Source: Sphingomonas parapaucimobilis NBRC 15100
GTDB lineage: Bacteria > Pseudomonadota > Alphaproteobacteria > Sphingomonadales > Sphingomonadaceae
DNA length: 64,000 nt
Direction of reading: 5' to 3'
Assembly: GCF_000787715.1 (NCBI RefSeq)
Contig: NZ_BBPI01000034.1
Coordinates: forward strand, 62,001 to 126,000
Each line of letters starts with the position of its first letter. Position 1 is the first letter of the stretch. Below are positions 10,165-20,080 of this stretch, piece after piece. The notes below the pieces were generated by a model. The model was given only the letters and a program-made list of their open reading frames with translations. It was not told where the DNA came from and did no database searches. A program made the position numbers and the translations under genes.

Positions 10165-12785
10165 CTCTTATCCCGGAACCCCTCATGGCCCAGACACAGA
10201 CCAAGCCCCTTCGTTTCGCCCCGATCCTTCTCGCCGCGCTGCTCGGCTCGGTCGCCATGCCCGCGCTCGCGCAGGAGCGGATGACGGTCGACCTCGCCAG
10301 CGACACCGGGGCTTTCCATGGCGGCGCGTCGGGCACGCTCTACGGCCTCTATGACGCACGGCTGCCGCATCCCAATCTGGTCGAGGGCATCGGGCTTCGC
10401 ACCGTCTCGACCAAGGCGCAGGACGGGCCGCAGCATCCCGGCGCCGACGCGCTGGAGATCTCGACGCTGCTCACCGATGCGTCGGGCGGCGACACCTATA
10501 TCTACATGACCGACATCAACCGCGAATTCCCCTATGACTGGAAGACCGGGGACTGCGCGCAATCGGTGGCGAACTATATCGAAAAGCTGCGCGCCCAGGT
10601 GCGTCAGGTGAAGGGCATGGCGCCGCGATACCGCGACCGGATCGTCTTCGTCCCCTTCAACGAGCCCGATGGCAACATGTTCGCCGAAGGGCCGAAGAGC
10701 TGCAACAATGTGCGGTGGCAGAAGGACCCGACCGCGTTCAACGACGCCTGGGACCGGGCGGTGCGGATGATCCGCCAGGAACTGCCCGGCGCGCGGATCG
10801 CGGGGCCGAACACCAGCGTCCTCTATCCCGAGGTGGAGGGCTTCCTGCGCCACGCCATCGCCGCCGATACCATGCCCGACGTGGTGACGTGGCATGAACT
10901 CAGCAACCCGGCGGTGGTGCGGACCAGCGTGCGCAGATACCGCGAATGGGAGGACCGGCTGTTCAAGGGCACGAAATGGCAGGGCCGCCATCTGCCGGTG
11001 AACATCAACGAATATGCCTATAACTACCACACCTCGGTCCCCGGCCAGATGGTGCAGTGGGTCGCGGCGATCGAGGATTCCAAGGTCGATGCCGATATCG
11101 CCTATTGGAATATCGACGGCAATCTCAGCGACTCCGCCGTCCAGGCCAATCGCGGCAATGGGCAATGGTGGCTGCTGAACGCCTATGCGACGATGGGCGG
11201 CCACACCCTGGCCGTCACCCCGCCGCATCCCGACCAGAGCTATACGCTGCAGGGCGTGGCGACGCTCGACCCGGCGCGGCAGCAGATGCGGCTGCTGTTC
11301 GGCGGCAAGTCGGGGGATGCCACCGTCGCGTTGACCCATGTGCCCGCCAGCTTCGGCGAGACGGTGCGCGTCCGCGTGCGCGAGATCGACTGGACCGGCC
11401 AGCTGGGCGACTCGCCGCCGCCGGCGGTGATCGGCGACCGCGTGGTGCCGGTGAAGGACGGGCAGGTCGACCTGACCTTCGGCCGCGACGGCTGGCCCGC
11501 CCTGCGCGAGGAAGCCGCCTATGAACTGGTCCTCTCCCCCGGGCGGGGGGTGCGTCCCGCCGCCGTCGCGCCCCGCTGGCGGCAGGATTACGAAGCGGAG
11601 AAGGCGACCCGTCAGGGGCAGGGGCTCGCCGTGCGCGGGCCGGAGGGCTCGCCCGATCACGTCGATCGCTTCCATGTCTCGAACGGCTATCTGGTCGACG
11701 GGTTCAGGACCGGGGCCGATGCCGCGCTGGACTTCGCGGTCGATGTGCCGCGCGATGGCCGCTATGACCTGAGCGTGCTCGCCAACAGCTTCAACAAGGA
11801 CCCGCTGGTCGAGCCGCAGGGGGCGACCAATGTCTTCCTGCGGATCGACGGCAAGGCGGCGGGCGAGCTGTTCCTGCCTCTGGGCTACAAGCCCGCCGTG
11901 CTCGACCATGCCGATACGGTCGTCGACCTGACGCGCGGCCGCCATGTCCTGACGCTGGCGACCCGCAGCCTGGACGGCAACGGGCGGATGCTGGGCAATG
12001 CGATGGTCGACCGGATCACCCTGACCGCCGCCGATCCCGCCGCTGGCCGAGCGCACTACGATGTGGCCGACGCGGTGGTGAAGGGCGGCAGCGCGACCTT
12101 CTGGGTCTATGCCGCGAAGGACGGACTGGCGCGCCTGAGCCCCGAAACCGGCGGCGGCGCGGTGCGCATGGTGGTCAATGGCCGCGAGACGAAAGGCCGC
12201 GCCTTCCTGCTCGGCGGGATCAACAAGGTGGTGCTGACCCCCACGGGATCGTCGGCCGTTCGCGGCCTGTCGGTGACGCCCGATAACGGCCCCGCACCGC
12301 ATGTCTATGAGGCGGAGGACGCGCAGGTCGCCGGGACCGCGCGGATCGGCGCGGCCTCGCGGGCCAGCGGCGGCCGGGCGGTGTTCGCCATCGGCGGCGC
12401 GCCGGGCAATGGCAACACGCTGACCTTCCCCAGGGTCATGGCGCCGCGCGCAGGCACCTATGCGCTGACCCTGCGCTTCTCGAACGAGGAACAGGCCAAG
12501 GCGACGCATTACAATCCCGATCCGCTCGCCCGGATCGCACGCATCGCGATCAATGGCGGAAAGCCGATGCTGGTCAGCGCGCCGCACAGCTTCAATGCCA
12601 ACAACTGGTGGGAGATGACCGTGCCGGTGGCGCTGAAGGCGGGTGCCAACACCATCCGCATCGCGGGCGAGGAACAGCCCAATTGGGACGGGCGCACCTA
12701 TGCGTCGCAGATCTGGCCAAGCGTCCAGCTCCGCTCGGCCTATGCGCCCAATATCGACCGGATCGCCATCACGCCGATGCCCTGA
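10161..12785 (+). CDS. Large exported clan GH-A-like glycosidase with carbohydrate-binding modules
   Basis: An 874-residue protein not assigned to a precise family here. A signal peptide starts at residue 9 (MAQTQTKPLRFAPILLAALL then AMPALAQE), so 10185 is an alternative start; 10161 overlaps the symporter stop as ATGA. The first 400 residues resemble a TIM-barrel retaining glycosidase: FVPFNEPDGN gives a candidate acid/base (E168) and VNINEYAYN a candidate nucleophile (E284), 116 residues apart as in clan GH-A. The rest is beta-rich. One segment at about 475-630 begins DYEAEKATRQ and another at about 715-874 begins YEAEDAQVAG; both look like CBM6/CBM35 modules. It is probably periplasmic or surface-exposed and attacks the polymer before uptake. 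Substrate unknown. Confidence 0.75.
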   Translation: MTLIPEPLMAQTQTKPLRFAPILLAALLGSVAMPALAQERMTVDLASDTGAFHGGASGTLYGLYDARLPHPNLVEGIGLRTVSTKAQDGPQHPGADALEISTLLTDASGGDTYIYMTDINREFPYDWKTGDCAQSVANYIEKLRAQVRQVKGMAPRYRDRIVFVPFNEPDGNMFAEGPKSCNNVRWQKDPTAFNDAWDRAVRMIRQELPGARIAGPNTSVLYPEVEGFLRHAIAADTMPDVVTWHELSNPAVVRTSVRRYREWEDRLFKGTKWQGRHLPVNINEYAYNYHTSVPGQMVQWVAAIEDSKVDADIAYWNIDGNLSDSAVQANRGNGQWWLLNAYATMGGHTLAVTPPHPDQSYTLQGVATLDPARQQMRLLFGGKSGDATVALTHVPASFGETVRVRVREIDWTGQLGDSPPPAVIGDRVVPVKDGQVDLTFGRDGWPALREEAAYELVLSPGRGVRPAAVAPRWRQDYEAEKATRQGQGLAVRGPEGSPDHVDRFHVSNGYLVDGFRTGADAALDFAVDVPRDGRYDLSVLANSFNKDPLVEPQGATNVFLRIDGKAAGELFLPLGYKPAVLDHADTVVDLTRGRHVLTLATRSLDGNGRMLGNAMVDRITLTAADPAAGRAHYDVADAVVKGGSATFWVYAAKDGLARLSPETGGGAVRMVVNGRETKGRAFLLGGINKVVLTPTGSSAVRGLSVTPDNGPAPHVYEAEDAQVAGTARIGAASRASGGRAVFAIGGAPGNGNTLTFPRVMAPRAGTYALTLRFSNEEQAKATHYNPDPLARIARIAINGGKPMLVSAPHSFNANNWWEMTVPVALKAGANTIRIAGEEQPNWDGRTYASQIWPSVQLRSAYAPNIDRIAITPMP

Positions 12786-12889
12786 GGGCGGAGCCGAGCG
12801 GAACACCTGTCTCGGGCTGTTCGCAACCATCCCTGCAAGGGGTGGAAAGGAAACCGGCGGCGACGCCTTGGACGGGGTGACGCAGGCCA

Positions 12890-12934
12890 TGGCGGCGAAC
12901 GGCTCGAAGGCGATCGCTGGCCGTTCCGCCGCCA
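12890..12934. terminator. Hairpin between convergent genes
   Basis: GGCGGCGAACGG (12891-12902) pairs with CCGTTCCGCCGCC (12921-12933) with one bulged base. It sits between the convergent glycosidase and GH95 genes, so a bidirectional terminator role is plausible. There is no T-tract, which lowers confidence. Confidence 0.4.
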
Positions 12935-12947
12935 GCAGGCGCCGCGC

Positions 12948-15428
12948 TCAGGCGGCGCCGATGGTCAAGGTGATCCGGTCCCCCGCGCGGGTGGCGATGC
13001 GCATGGCGTCCCCGGTCGCACGGATCGCCACCGCCCGGCCGCCCCGCATGGCCGCGCGGACCCGGCGACCGGCGGGCAGTCGGACAACCAGGTCACCGCC
13101 CAGCGCCGACAGCAGCTCGGCCTGTTCCAGCTGCCCCGCCGCCCAGCGCTGATCGACGGTCACGCCGCCGCGTGCGCGCAGGCCGTGGACGCGGCCGTCG
13201 CGCCATGCCGGGGGCAGGGCGGGCAACAGGGCGATCGCGCCGTCATGGCTTTGCAGCAGCATCTCGGCAATGGCGGCGGTGATCCCAAAATTGCCGTCGA
13301 TCTGAAAGATCGGCCCGTTGTTCGACGGATGCGTGTCGAACAGGTTGTCGAGCGTACTGCCTTTGAAGAAGGCGTCGATCGAACGGCCGGAACGCGCGGC
13401 ATCGCCCATCCGCGCCCAGATGCAGGTCGCCCAGGCGCGGCTCCATCCGGTCTGCGCCCCGCCATTGTCCTCGCGCCGCTGCATCGATGTCGCCGCCGCC
13501 CTGGCCCATTCGGGCGTGCGGCGGGGCGTGAACTCGTCGCCGGGATAGAGCGGATAGAGGTGCGAGATATGGCGATGACCCGGCTCCGCCTCGGCAAAGT
13601 CGCGCGACCATTCCTGCAACTGGCCGTGGCGGCCGATCCGATACGGCTCCAGCCGCTCGACCAGCCCGCGCAGCTTGGTCGCGAAGGCCGTATCGGTCTT
13701 CAGCAGGGCGCTGGCGGCGATGCAGTTGGCGAACAGCTCGCGGATCAGCGCCAGGTCCATGGTGCAGCCCGTGCTGATCGAGGCGGGCTTGCCGTCGGGG
13801 GCAAGGAACTCGTTCTCGGGCGAGATGGAAGGCGCGGTGGTCAGCCGCCCGTCCGTGCCGTTCGCCACCAGCCACGCCGCGCAGAACTCGGCCGCGCCGC
13901 GCATCAGCGGCCAGGCCCGGTCGCGCAGGAACGCCCGGTCGCCGCCGAACGCATAATGCTGCCACAGATGCTGCATCAGCCACGGCCCGCCCATCGGCCA
14001 GTTGGCCCAGATCGGCGCGGCGCTGCCTTCGCCGACCGGATTGGCCATCGCCCAGATGTCGCTATTATGGTGCAGGCACCAGCCGGGCATCCCGTAATAG
14101 CTTTGCGCGACCCGCGCCCCGCGCACCGCCACCCGCTCCAGCCAGTCGAACAGCGGGGTGTGGCAATCGGCGAGATTGGCGACTTCGGCGGGCCAGTAGT
14201 TCATCTCGGTGTTGATGTTGGTGGTGTGGTTGCTGCTCCAGGGTGGCCGCACCTCGGCATTCCAGATGCCCTGGAGGTTGGCGGGCTGGGTCCCGGCGCG
14301 CGAGCTGGCGATCAGCAGATAGCGGCCGAAATGGAACAGCAATGCGGCCAGCCCCGGATCGCTCGCCCGCGCATTGCCCGCGCGGCGCTCCGCCGTCGTA
14401 CCCGTCGCGCCGCCCGCCAGCTGCAATCCGGCCCGGCGATAGAGTGTCCGATGATCGGCGACATGCGCCGCCCGCAATGTCGCATAATCGGTTCCTCGCG
14501 CCGCCGACAGCGCCGCCACCGCCTTGGCCTCGATCGCCTCGATCGGCAGGTCGGGCGACTGGTCGAAGCCGCGAAAGCCGGTGGCGGCGTTGAGGCGGAT
14601 CTCGACGCTCCGGGCACCGCGAACCACGATCCGGTCGCCCGATACGGTGACGCGCCCGCCCTCGTTCATGACATCGGCGACGGCGGCGAACATCATGCCG
14701 CGTCCGGCGGCATCGTCATAACGGACCGGATCGGCGACCGAATGATAATTGGGCGCGGCATAGGAGGGGGCCTTGCCGTGCAGGATCAGCCGGTTGCCCT
14801 CCGCCCGCACCGATCCCTTCAGTAGCGTCGCCAGCGAGACGTCCGCGTCGATCGCCCCGCCTTCCGCCGTCATCCGCACCACCACCAGCTGCGCCGGGTG
14901 GGACACGAACACCTCGCGTCGGTAGCGCGTCCGCCCCGCGGTATAAGCGATGTCGACCACCGCCTGATCCAGGTCGAGCGCCCGGCGATAGTCGTCGGGC
15001 GTCGCGCCGTCATGGGGCAGCGCGATCACCAGATCGCCGATCGGCGCATAGCTGTTGGAATAGGCGCCTTGCAGCTTCTTCGCCCGCATGTCGGCGGCGT
15101 GGTAATCGCCCGCCAGTGCGGCCTGCCGCACCTCCGCCAGCGACCCTTGCGCATCCGGCCGGGCGTCGCTGCCCGGATAGCCGGACCACAGGCTGTCCTC
15201 GTTCAGGGATATGATCTCGCGCGCGGGGCCGCCGCGCACCATCGCGCCCAGCCGCCCGTTGCCGACCGGCAATCCGTCGACCCAGCGGGTCGCGGGCGCA
15301 TCGAACCACAGCCGGTGGGAATCATCGGCCGCAACCGGCTGCGCCCGCAGGGGCAGGGTGCCGATCCCGCTCGCCGCCATGGCGAACGCACCCGCTTCCA
15401 ATACGCCGCGTCGCGTCAGATCGGCCAT
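12948..15428 (-). CDS. Glycoside hydrolase family 95 (alpha-L-fucosidase type)
   Basis: Removes terminal alpha-1,2-linked L-fucose (or L-galactose) from glycans. The 826 residues begin with a twin-arginine-like leader ([13 protein letters not shown] then a hydrophobic run ending LPLRAQ), so export is likely. N-terminal GH95 blocks [13 protein letters not shown] and [13 protein letters not shown] are present. The (alpha/alpha)6 barrel carries [15 protein letters not shown], holding the two Asn that activate water in characterised GH95 enzymes, and [12 protein letters not shown], holding the catalytic Asp. A strong ribosome binding site (GAAGGGGAA) precedes the ATG. It lies just downstream of the TonB receptor on the same strand, separated by a terminator, so it probably has its own promoter. 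Confidence 0.92.
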   Translation of the reverse strand: MADLTRRGVLEAGAFAMAASGIGTLPLRAQPVAADDSHRLWFDAPATRWVDGLPVGNGRLGAMVRGGPAREIISLNEDSLWSGYPGSDARPDAQGSLAEVRQAALAGDYHAADMRAKKLQGAYSNSYAPIGDLVIALPHDGATPDDYRRALDLDQAVVDIAYTAGRTRYRREVFVSHPAQLVVVRMTAEGGAIDADVSLATLLKGSVRAEGNRLILHGKAPSYAAPNYHSVADPVRYDDAAGRGMMFAAVADVMNEGGRVTVSGDRIVVRGARSVEIRLNAATGFRGFDQSPDLPIEAIEAKAVAALSAARGTDYATLRAAHVADHRTLYRRAGLQLAGGATGTTAERRAGNARASDPGLAALLFHFGRYLLIASSRAGTQPANLQGIWNAEVRPPWSSNHTTNINTEMNYWPAEVANLADCHTPLFDWLERVAVRGARVAQSYYGMPGWCLHHNSDIWAMANPVGEGSAAPIWANWPMGGPWLMQHLWQHYAFGGDRAFLRDRAWPLMRGAAEFCAAWLVANGTDGRLTTAPSISPENEFLAPDGKPASISTGCTMDLALIRELFANCIAASALLKTDTAFATKLRGLVERLEPYRIGRHGQLQEWSRDFAEAEPGHRHISHLYPLYPGDEFTPRRTPEWARAAATSMQRREDNGGAQTGWSRAWATCIWARMGDAARSGRSIDAFFKGSTLDNLFDTHPSNNGPIFQIDGNFGITAAIAEMLLQSHDGAIALLPALPPAWRDGRVHGLRARGGVTVDQRWAAGQLEQAELLSALGGDLVVRLPAGRRVRAAMRGGRAVAIRATGDAMRIATRAGDRITLTIGAA

Positions 15429-15489
15429 GCATTCCCCTTCCGTCCTATCCCTGATGTCAGGACGGTGGCGTATTCAAATGCATGAAGAA

Positions 15490-15538
15490 AGGACAAAATA
15501 AAGGTTCGGTGCGGGAGCGTCCAAACCCTCCCGCACCG
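15490..15538 (-). terminator. Rho-independent-like terminator after the TonB receptor
   Basis: Read on the minus strand, CGGTGCGGGAG pairs perfectly with CTCCCGCACCG (11 bp, 10-base loop, 15507-15538) and is followed by a T-rich stretch. It begins eight bases past the receptor stop codon and separates it from the GH95 gene. Confidence 0.8.
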
Positions 15539-15546
15539 CCCGCGCA

Positions 15547-18378
15547 TCAGAACGAGAAGCGCACGCCCGCGTCATAGCGCGGCCCGAAATTCTGGTAGCG
15601 CAGCAGCTGGTTGTCGAACCGGCCGGTGGCGAAGTATTTGGCGTTGAACAGGTTCGTACCCTCGACGAACACCTGGGCGAAGGGGGTGATGTTCACCGCC
15701 ACGCTGCCGTCGAACTGGCCGTAATCGCGCACGAACACCGGCTCGTTGCCCGGACCGCCCGCCAGCTGTTGCAGGAAGCGTTCGCGCCGATTGTACGCGA
15801 TACGCGCCGACACGCCGAACTTTTCGTAGAACAGGGTCGCGTTCTGCGAATTGCCGATGCCCTCCGCCGCGAAGGACTGGCCGACCTGAGTGACGTCGAA
15901 CTCGCGATTGGTGGTCACGAAGGTCGCGTTGGCCTGCACGCCGAAGCCGCTCAGCACGCCGGGCAGCCAGTCGAGCGTGTGGACCAGGTTCAGCTCCAGC
16001 CCCTTGATCTTCAGCGATTCCGCGTTGCGCGGACGTCGGACGCTGAACTTTGCGGTGTTCTGCCCGACGATCAGCCCGCCGACCGGCAAGTTGCCCGCAT
16101 TGGCGATGGTGAACAGTTCCTCGCCAAAGGTCTGGACGATGAAGTCGTCGACCGTCTTGTGGAACACCGCCGCCGACAGGGTGGTGGTGGGCGTCGGATA
16201 CCATTCGAGCGACAGGTCGAAATTGGTCGCACGATAGGGCTTCAGCGCCGGATTGCCGCCGCTGGCGGTCAGCGTGGCGGGGCGCAGCGTGCCGATGTCC
16301 AGGCTGGGCGCCAGATCGCCGATGGCGGGGCGGGTCAGCGTCTTGTAGGCGGCGAAGCGTGCCTGCAACTTGGGCGTCAGGTTCAGCTTCGCGTTCAGAT
16401 TGGGCAGGAAGTTGCTGTAGGACGAACGCCGGTTGACCGACACCGCCGCACGGTTGTTGGCGAAGACGCCGGTATAGGTGGTCGGATCGCCCGGCACCGG
16501 CAGCAGGTCGGTCAGCTGCAATTGCTGCCCCGCCGAGACCAGCTCGGTATATTCATACCGCCCGCCGACATTGATGAACCAGGGAAGCCCTGCGACCGTG
16601 CCCTCCAGATCCATATCGGCATAGCTGGCGAAGACCTTTTCGCGGACCCGGGCCGAGGGCTGCTCGGTCACGGCATAGCCGTTGGTGCGCGCGAAGATCG
16701 CCGCCGTGGTGCCCACCGGCTGGCCGCGCGCCAGGTCGAGCGCGGTCGTGGCGGCGGTGCTGGTCAGATAGTTGAAATAGGCCTGCGGGTTATAGGTCAG
16801 GAAGGTGGTCGGCACGCTGCCGCCCTTCTGCCCCAGCGACCCGAGGGTGAAGGGCGAGAGCAGCGACGGATCGGCCAGCGTCGGATAACCGCAATAGAGG
16901 CAGCCGATATTGGGATCGGACGAGAAGGGTACGTTGCGCTTGTCGCGCGAAGTGCCGGTCAGGCCGAAACGCAGCGCCGTGACGATGTCCCAGCCCGGCT
17001 TCCATTCGGTGTTCCAGCGATATTCCTGGACCTTCTCGGTCACGTCGTTGCCGCTGCGCCCGGCAATATGGGTGCGGCCCAGCGCCGGGTTGGTCAGCAC
17101 GCCATTTGCGTAACCCGAGGTCGACGGAATGCCGTTCCCCTGCGCGGCGTTGAACGAATATTGCGTCGGCACGCCGATGACGGTGAAATAGGATTTGCCG
17201 CCGCCCGCATTCTTGGCCTGCGAATAGGTGGCGTCGAAGACCATGCGGACATTGTCGGCCGGTCGCCATTCGGCATTGAACCCGGCCTCATAGGTCGTCG
17301 TCTCGCGCACCCCGCCCGAGGCGATGAAGTCGGCATTGCCGTTGGTGGTCAGCGAGGTGACGGTGCGGTTCGAATCGATGCCCGCCGCGGTATAGCTGGT
17401 CGGCTCGAACCAGCTGCCCAGGCCGCGCGTGGTCGTGTCGCTCTTGAAGCGATTGTAGAGGCCGTCGACGGTGAAGGTCAGCTCGTCGGTCGGCGCATAT
17501 TGCGCGACCAGCGTCGCGCCCAGGCGGGTACGGTCGTCGCGCGTCTCGTTCACGTCCTGGTTACGCGGCGCGTAGACATTGGTGTAGAGCGGCGCGTTGT
17601 TCGGCCCGACCGAGGTGCCGGGGATATAGCCATCGGTGCTGATCGCGCGGATCGAGGCGATACGCTTCTGGTACGACAGCGAGGCGAGCAGGCCGAGCTT
17701 GCCATCGGCGAAGGTGTCGCTGAGCAGGCCGAACAGCTGCGGCGTGACCTTCTTGCTGTTGCCCTCGTACAGCGCCTTGGCGGTGAAGACGCCCTTGAAC
17801 TCCTTGAGCGCGAGCGGGCGCGGCGTCTGGACGTTGATCGTCGCGCCGATGCCGCCGCCCTGGAGCGAGGCCTGCGAACTCTTGTAGACCTGCGCACCAC
17901 TGATGAGTTCGGCCGGGATCAGGTCGAACGAGAAGGCGCGGTTGTAATTGTCCGAGGCGAAGCTGCGCCCGTTGAACAGCACGGTGTTGAAGGCGGGACC
18001 CAGGCCGCGCACGCTGACCGATGCGCCTTCGCCGTTGCTGCGATCGATGGCGACTCCGGGAATACGTTGCAGCGACTCGGCGACATTGGCGTCGGGGAAC
18101 TTGCCCAGATCCTCGGACGAGATGGCATCGAGGATACCGGCGGCGTCGCGCTTGATCGCGGCGGCCGACTCGATGCTGCGGCGGATGCCGGTGACGACGA
18201 TGTCGGCGGAGGTGCCGTCGGCTTCGCTCTGGCTGGGCAGGGTGGCGGTCTGATCCGCCGGTGGCGTCTGGTTCTGCGCCAGGGCCGGTGTGGCCGCGAT
18301 AAGTGCGACAAGTGCGCTGGCCAGCCCCTGGGCGGCATAGCGGGCGCTGGTCTTTGGATTCCGGGCGTTCTTCAGCAT
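15547..18378 (-). CDS. TonB-dependent outer-membrane receptor (carbohydrate type)
   Basis: An outer-membrane active transporter of 943 residues. After a signal peptide (cleavage near ATPALAQ), the region before the plug has DIVVTGIRRSIESA. The plug follows with AISSEDLGKFPDANVAES, IPGVAIDRSNGEG and VRGLGPAFN. The barrel ends in the canonical aromatic C-terminus (YDAGVRFSF). This plug signature is typical of the large Caulobacter/Sphingomonas/Xanthomonas receptor group tied to plant polysaccharides rather than siderophores. RBS GGGGAG precedes the ATG. It is divergent from the halogenase-like/SapC pair, a frequent arrangement in these bacteria. The ligand is inferred to be the glycan handled by the adjacent hydrolases. 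Confidence 0.93.
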   Translation of the reverse strand: MLKNARNPKTSARYAAQGLASALVALIAATPALAQNQTPPADQTATLPSQSEADGTSADIVVTGIRRSIESAAAIKRDAAGILDAISSEDLGKFPDANVAESLQRIPGVAIDRSNGEGASVSVRGLGPAFNTVLFNGRSFASDNYNRAFSFDLIPAELISGAQVYKSSQASLQGGGIGATINVQTPRPLALKEFKGVFTAKALYEGNSKKVTPQLFGLLSDTFADGKLGLLASLSYQKRIASIRAISTDGYIPGTSVGPNNAPLYTNVYAPRNQDVNETRDDRTRLGATLVAQYAPTDELTFTVDGLYNRFKSDTTTRGLGSWFEPTSYTAAGIDSNRTVTSLTTNGNADFIASGGVRETTTYEAGFNAEWRPADNVRMVFDATYSQAKNAGGGKSYFTVIGVPTQYSFNAAQGNGIPSTSGYANGVLTNPALGRTHIAGRSGNDVTEKVQEYRWNTEWKPGWDIVTALRFGLTGTSRDKRNVPFSSDPNIGCLYCGYPTLADPSLLSPFTLGSLGQKGGSVPTTFLTYNPQAYFNYLTSTAATTALDLARGQPVGTTAAIFARTNGYAVTEQPSARVREKVFASYADMDLEGTVAGLPWFINVGGRYEYTELVSAGQQLQLTDLLPVPGDPTTYTGVFANNRAAVSVNRRSSYSNFLPNLNAKLNLTPKLQARFAAYKTLTRPAIGDLAPSLDIGTLRPATLTASGGNPALKPYRATNFDLSLEWYPTPTTTLSAAVFHKTVDDFIVQTFGEELFTIANAGNLPVGGLIVGQNTAKFSVRRPRNAESLKIKGLELNLVHTLDWLPGVLSGFGVQANATFVTTNREFDVTQVGQSFAAEGIGNSQNATLFYEKFGVSARIAYNRRERFLQQLAGGPGNEPVFVRDYGQFDGSVAVNITPFAQVFVEGTNLFNAKYFATGRFDNQLLRYQNFGPRYDAGVRFSF

Positions 18379-18433
18379 GGCTCTCCCCTATGAAACCGAT
18401 GTCCGATGCTTCTTGGCGAGCATCTATGTCGCT

Positions 18434-18458
18434 CTTGTTAGAAGCTATGTCTGACAAG
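18434..18458. promoter_or_regulatory. Inverted repeat in the receptor/halogenase divergent promoter region
   Basis: CTTGTTAGA and TCTGACAAG are inverted copies (8 of 9 positions) separated by seven bases. They are centred between the divergent receptor (start 18378) and the halogenase-like gene (start 18533). This is a candidate binding site for an unidentified regulator of both units; it does not resemble the LacI operator at 6625. Confidence 0.4.
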
Positions 18459-18532
18459 TACAAGGGCGCCGGTTCTTCTAGGCGCCGGAAGTTTCGGTAT
18501 AAAAGGCCAGAAGCGCAGCGGGAGAGGTGCAG

Positions 18533-20080
18533 GTGGTCGAGACGGAAGTTCGGCGGGTCGTCGTGGTCGGCGGCGGATCGGCAGGCTGGATCGCGGCCTG
18601 TCGACTGGCGGCGCAGGCCCGCCGGATCGGAAGCGGAGTGCAGGTCACGCTGGTCGAGTCGCGCCATGTGCCGACGGTCGGGGTGGGCGAGGGGACCTGG
18701 CCGACGATGCGCAACACGCTGGCCAGGATCGGCATCACCGAAACCGACTTCATCCGGTCCTGCGACGCCGCGTTCAAACAGGGCGCGCGCTTCGTCGGCT
18801 GGACCGACGGGACGGCGGACGATGGCTATTACCATCCGCTCAACCCGCCTGCGGGCGCGACCGAGATCGATCTGGCGCCGCACTGGCTGCACGGGGCGGC
18901 GGAGACGGCCAGCTTCGCCGACTGGGTCGATTATCAGGCGATGTTGTGCGACGCGGGTCTGGGACCCAAGACGATCGTGATGCCCGAATATGCGGGTCAT
19001 GCGAATTACGCCTATCATCTGGACGCGGGAAAGTTCGCCACGCTGCTGCGCGAACATGGCGTCGGCACGCTGGGCATCGACCATGTGCTGGGCGACGTGG
19101 TGCGCCCGGAAATGAGCGACCATGGCGATATCGTGCATCTGGAACTGGCCGATGGGCGGATCGTGCCGGGCGACCTGTTCGTCGATTGCACCGGCTTTGC
19201 CGCGCGGCTGATCGGCGGGGTGTACCAGGTGCCGTTCCGGCGTTGCGGCGACGTGCTGTTCGCCGACCGGGCGATGGCGCTTCAGGTGCCCTATGAGGAC
19301 GAGGATGCGCCGATCACCTGTCATACGGTGTCGACGGCGCAAGGATCGGGCTGGATCTGGGATATCGGGCTGTGGACCCGGCGCGGTGTCGGCCATGTCT
19401 ATAGCAGCGCCCATAGCAGCGACGATGCGGCCGAGGCGGCGCTGCGTCGCTATGTCGGTCCCGCCGCCCAAGGGCTGAACGTGCGCCGGATCACCATCGA
19501 TGCCGGGCACCGGACGCGTTTCTGGCAGAATAACTGCGTCGCGGTCGGCCTGTCCGCCGGGTTCATCGAGCCGCTGGAGGCCTCCGCGCTGATGCTGATC
19601 GAGGCATCGATGGACGCGATCGCCGACCGCCTGCCGCGCACCCGCGCCGCGATGGACGTGATGGCGCGCCAGTTCAATGCGACCTTCACCCATCACTGGA
19701 TGCGGATCATCGAGTTCCTGAAGCTGCATTATGTCCTGACCCGGCGCACTGACACGGATTTCTGGCGCGACAATGTCGCGGCGTCCTCCATCCCCGACGG
19801 TCTCGCCGAGCAACTGGAGCTGTGGCGGCACCACTCGCCCGGCCCGCAGGATTTCACCCACGCCCGCGAGGTGTTTTCCTGGCCCAGCTATCAGTACGTC
19901 CTGCACGGCATGGGTTTCGCCAGCCGCCAGCCGCGGATCGACCCGGCCGCCCCCGACACGGCGCTGGCGCAGCGTTTCGTGACGCGGATGGCGCGCGCCC
20001 GGGACGATCTGCGCACCCGCGCGCCGCGCCACCGCGACCTGTTGCGCGCGATCCGCGAACATGGTCTGCAACGCGTATGA
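18533..20080 (+). CDS. Tryptophan 7-halogenase-like FAD-dependent protein
   Basis: About 515 residues. The FAD-binding motif VVVVGGGSAGW is at the N-terminus, followed by VGVGEGTWPT and, mid-protein, GSGWIWDIGLW, which matches the WxWxI core signature of flavin-dependent halogenases. Members beside TonB receptors in Caulobacterales, Sphingomonadales and xanthomonads have no proven halogenation role. They may modify the imported glycan or another partner (inference). The start is a GTG at 18533 with GGAGAGG five bases upstream; another GTG at 18527 is too close to that site. Its stop overlaps the SapC start (ATGA), so the two are translationally coupled. Confidence 0.88.
   Translation: MVETEVRRVVVVGGGSAGWIAACRLAAQARRIGSGVQVTLVESRHVPTVGVGEGTWPTMRNTLARIGITETDFIRSCDAAFKQGARFVGWTDGTADDGYYHPLNPPAGATEIDLAPHWLHGAAETASFADWVDYQAMLCDAGLGPKTIVMPEYAGHANYAYHLDAGKFATLLREHGVGTLGIDHVLGDVVRPEMSDHGDIVHLELADGRIVPGDLFVDCTGFAARLIGGVYQVPFRRCGDVLFADRAMALQVPYEDEDAPITCHTVSTAQGSGWIWDIGLWTRRGVGHVYSSAHSSDDAAEAALRRYVGPAAQGLNVRRITIDAGHRTRFWQNNCVAVGLSAGFIEPLEASALMLIEASMDAIADRLPRTRAAMDVMARQFNATFTHHWMRIIEFLKLHYVLTRRTDTDFWRDNVAASSIPDGLAEQLELWRHHSPGPQDFTHAREVFSWPSYQYVLHGMGFASRQPRIDPAAPDTALAQRFVTRMARARDDLRTRAPRHRDLLRAIREHGLQRV

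Noticed and set aside
9999-12890. 963-codon minus-strand frame opposite the CBM glycosidase
   Set aside because: No signal peptide or motifs, while the plus strand has catalytic motifs, overlap with the symporter and CBM-like ends.
15769-18393. 874-codon plus-strand frame opposite the TonB receptor
   Set aside because: The minus strand has full receptor motifs and a C-terminal aromatic; the other frame is low-complexity.
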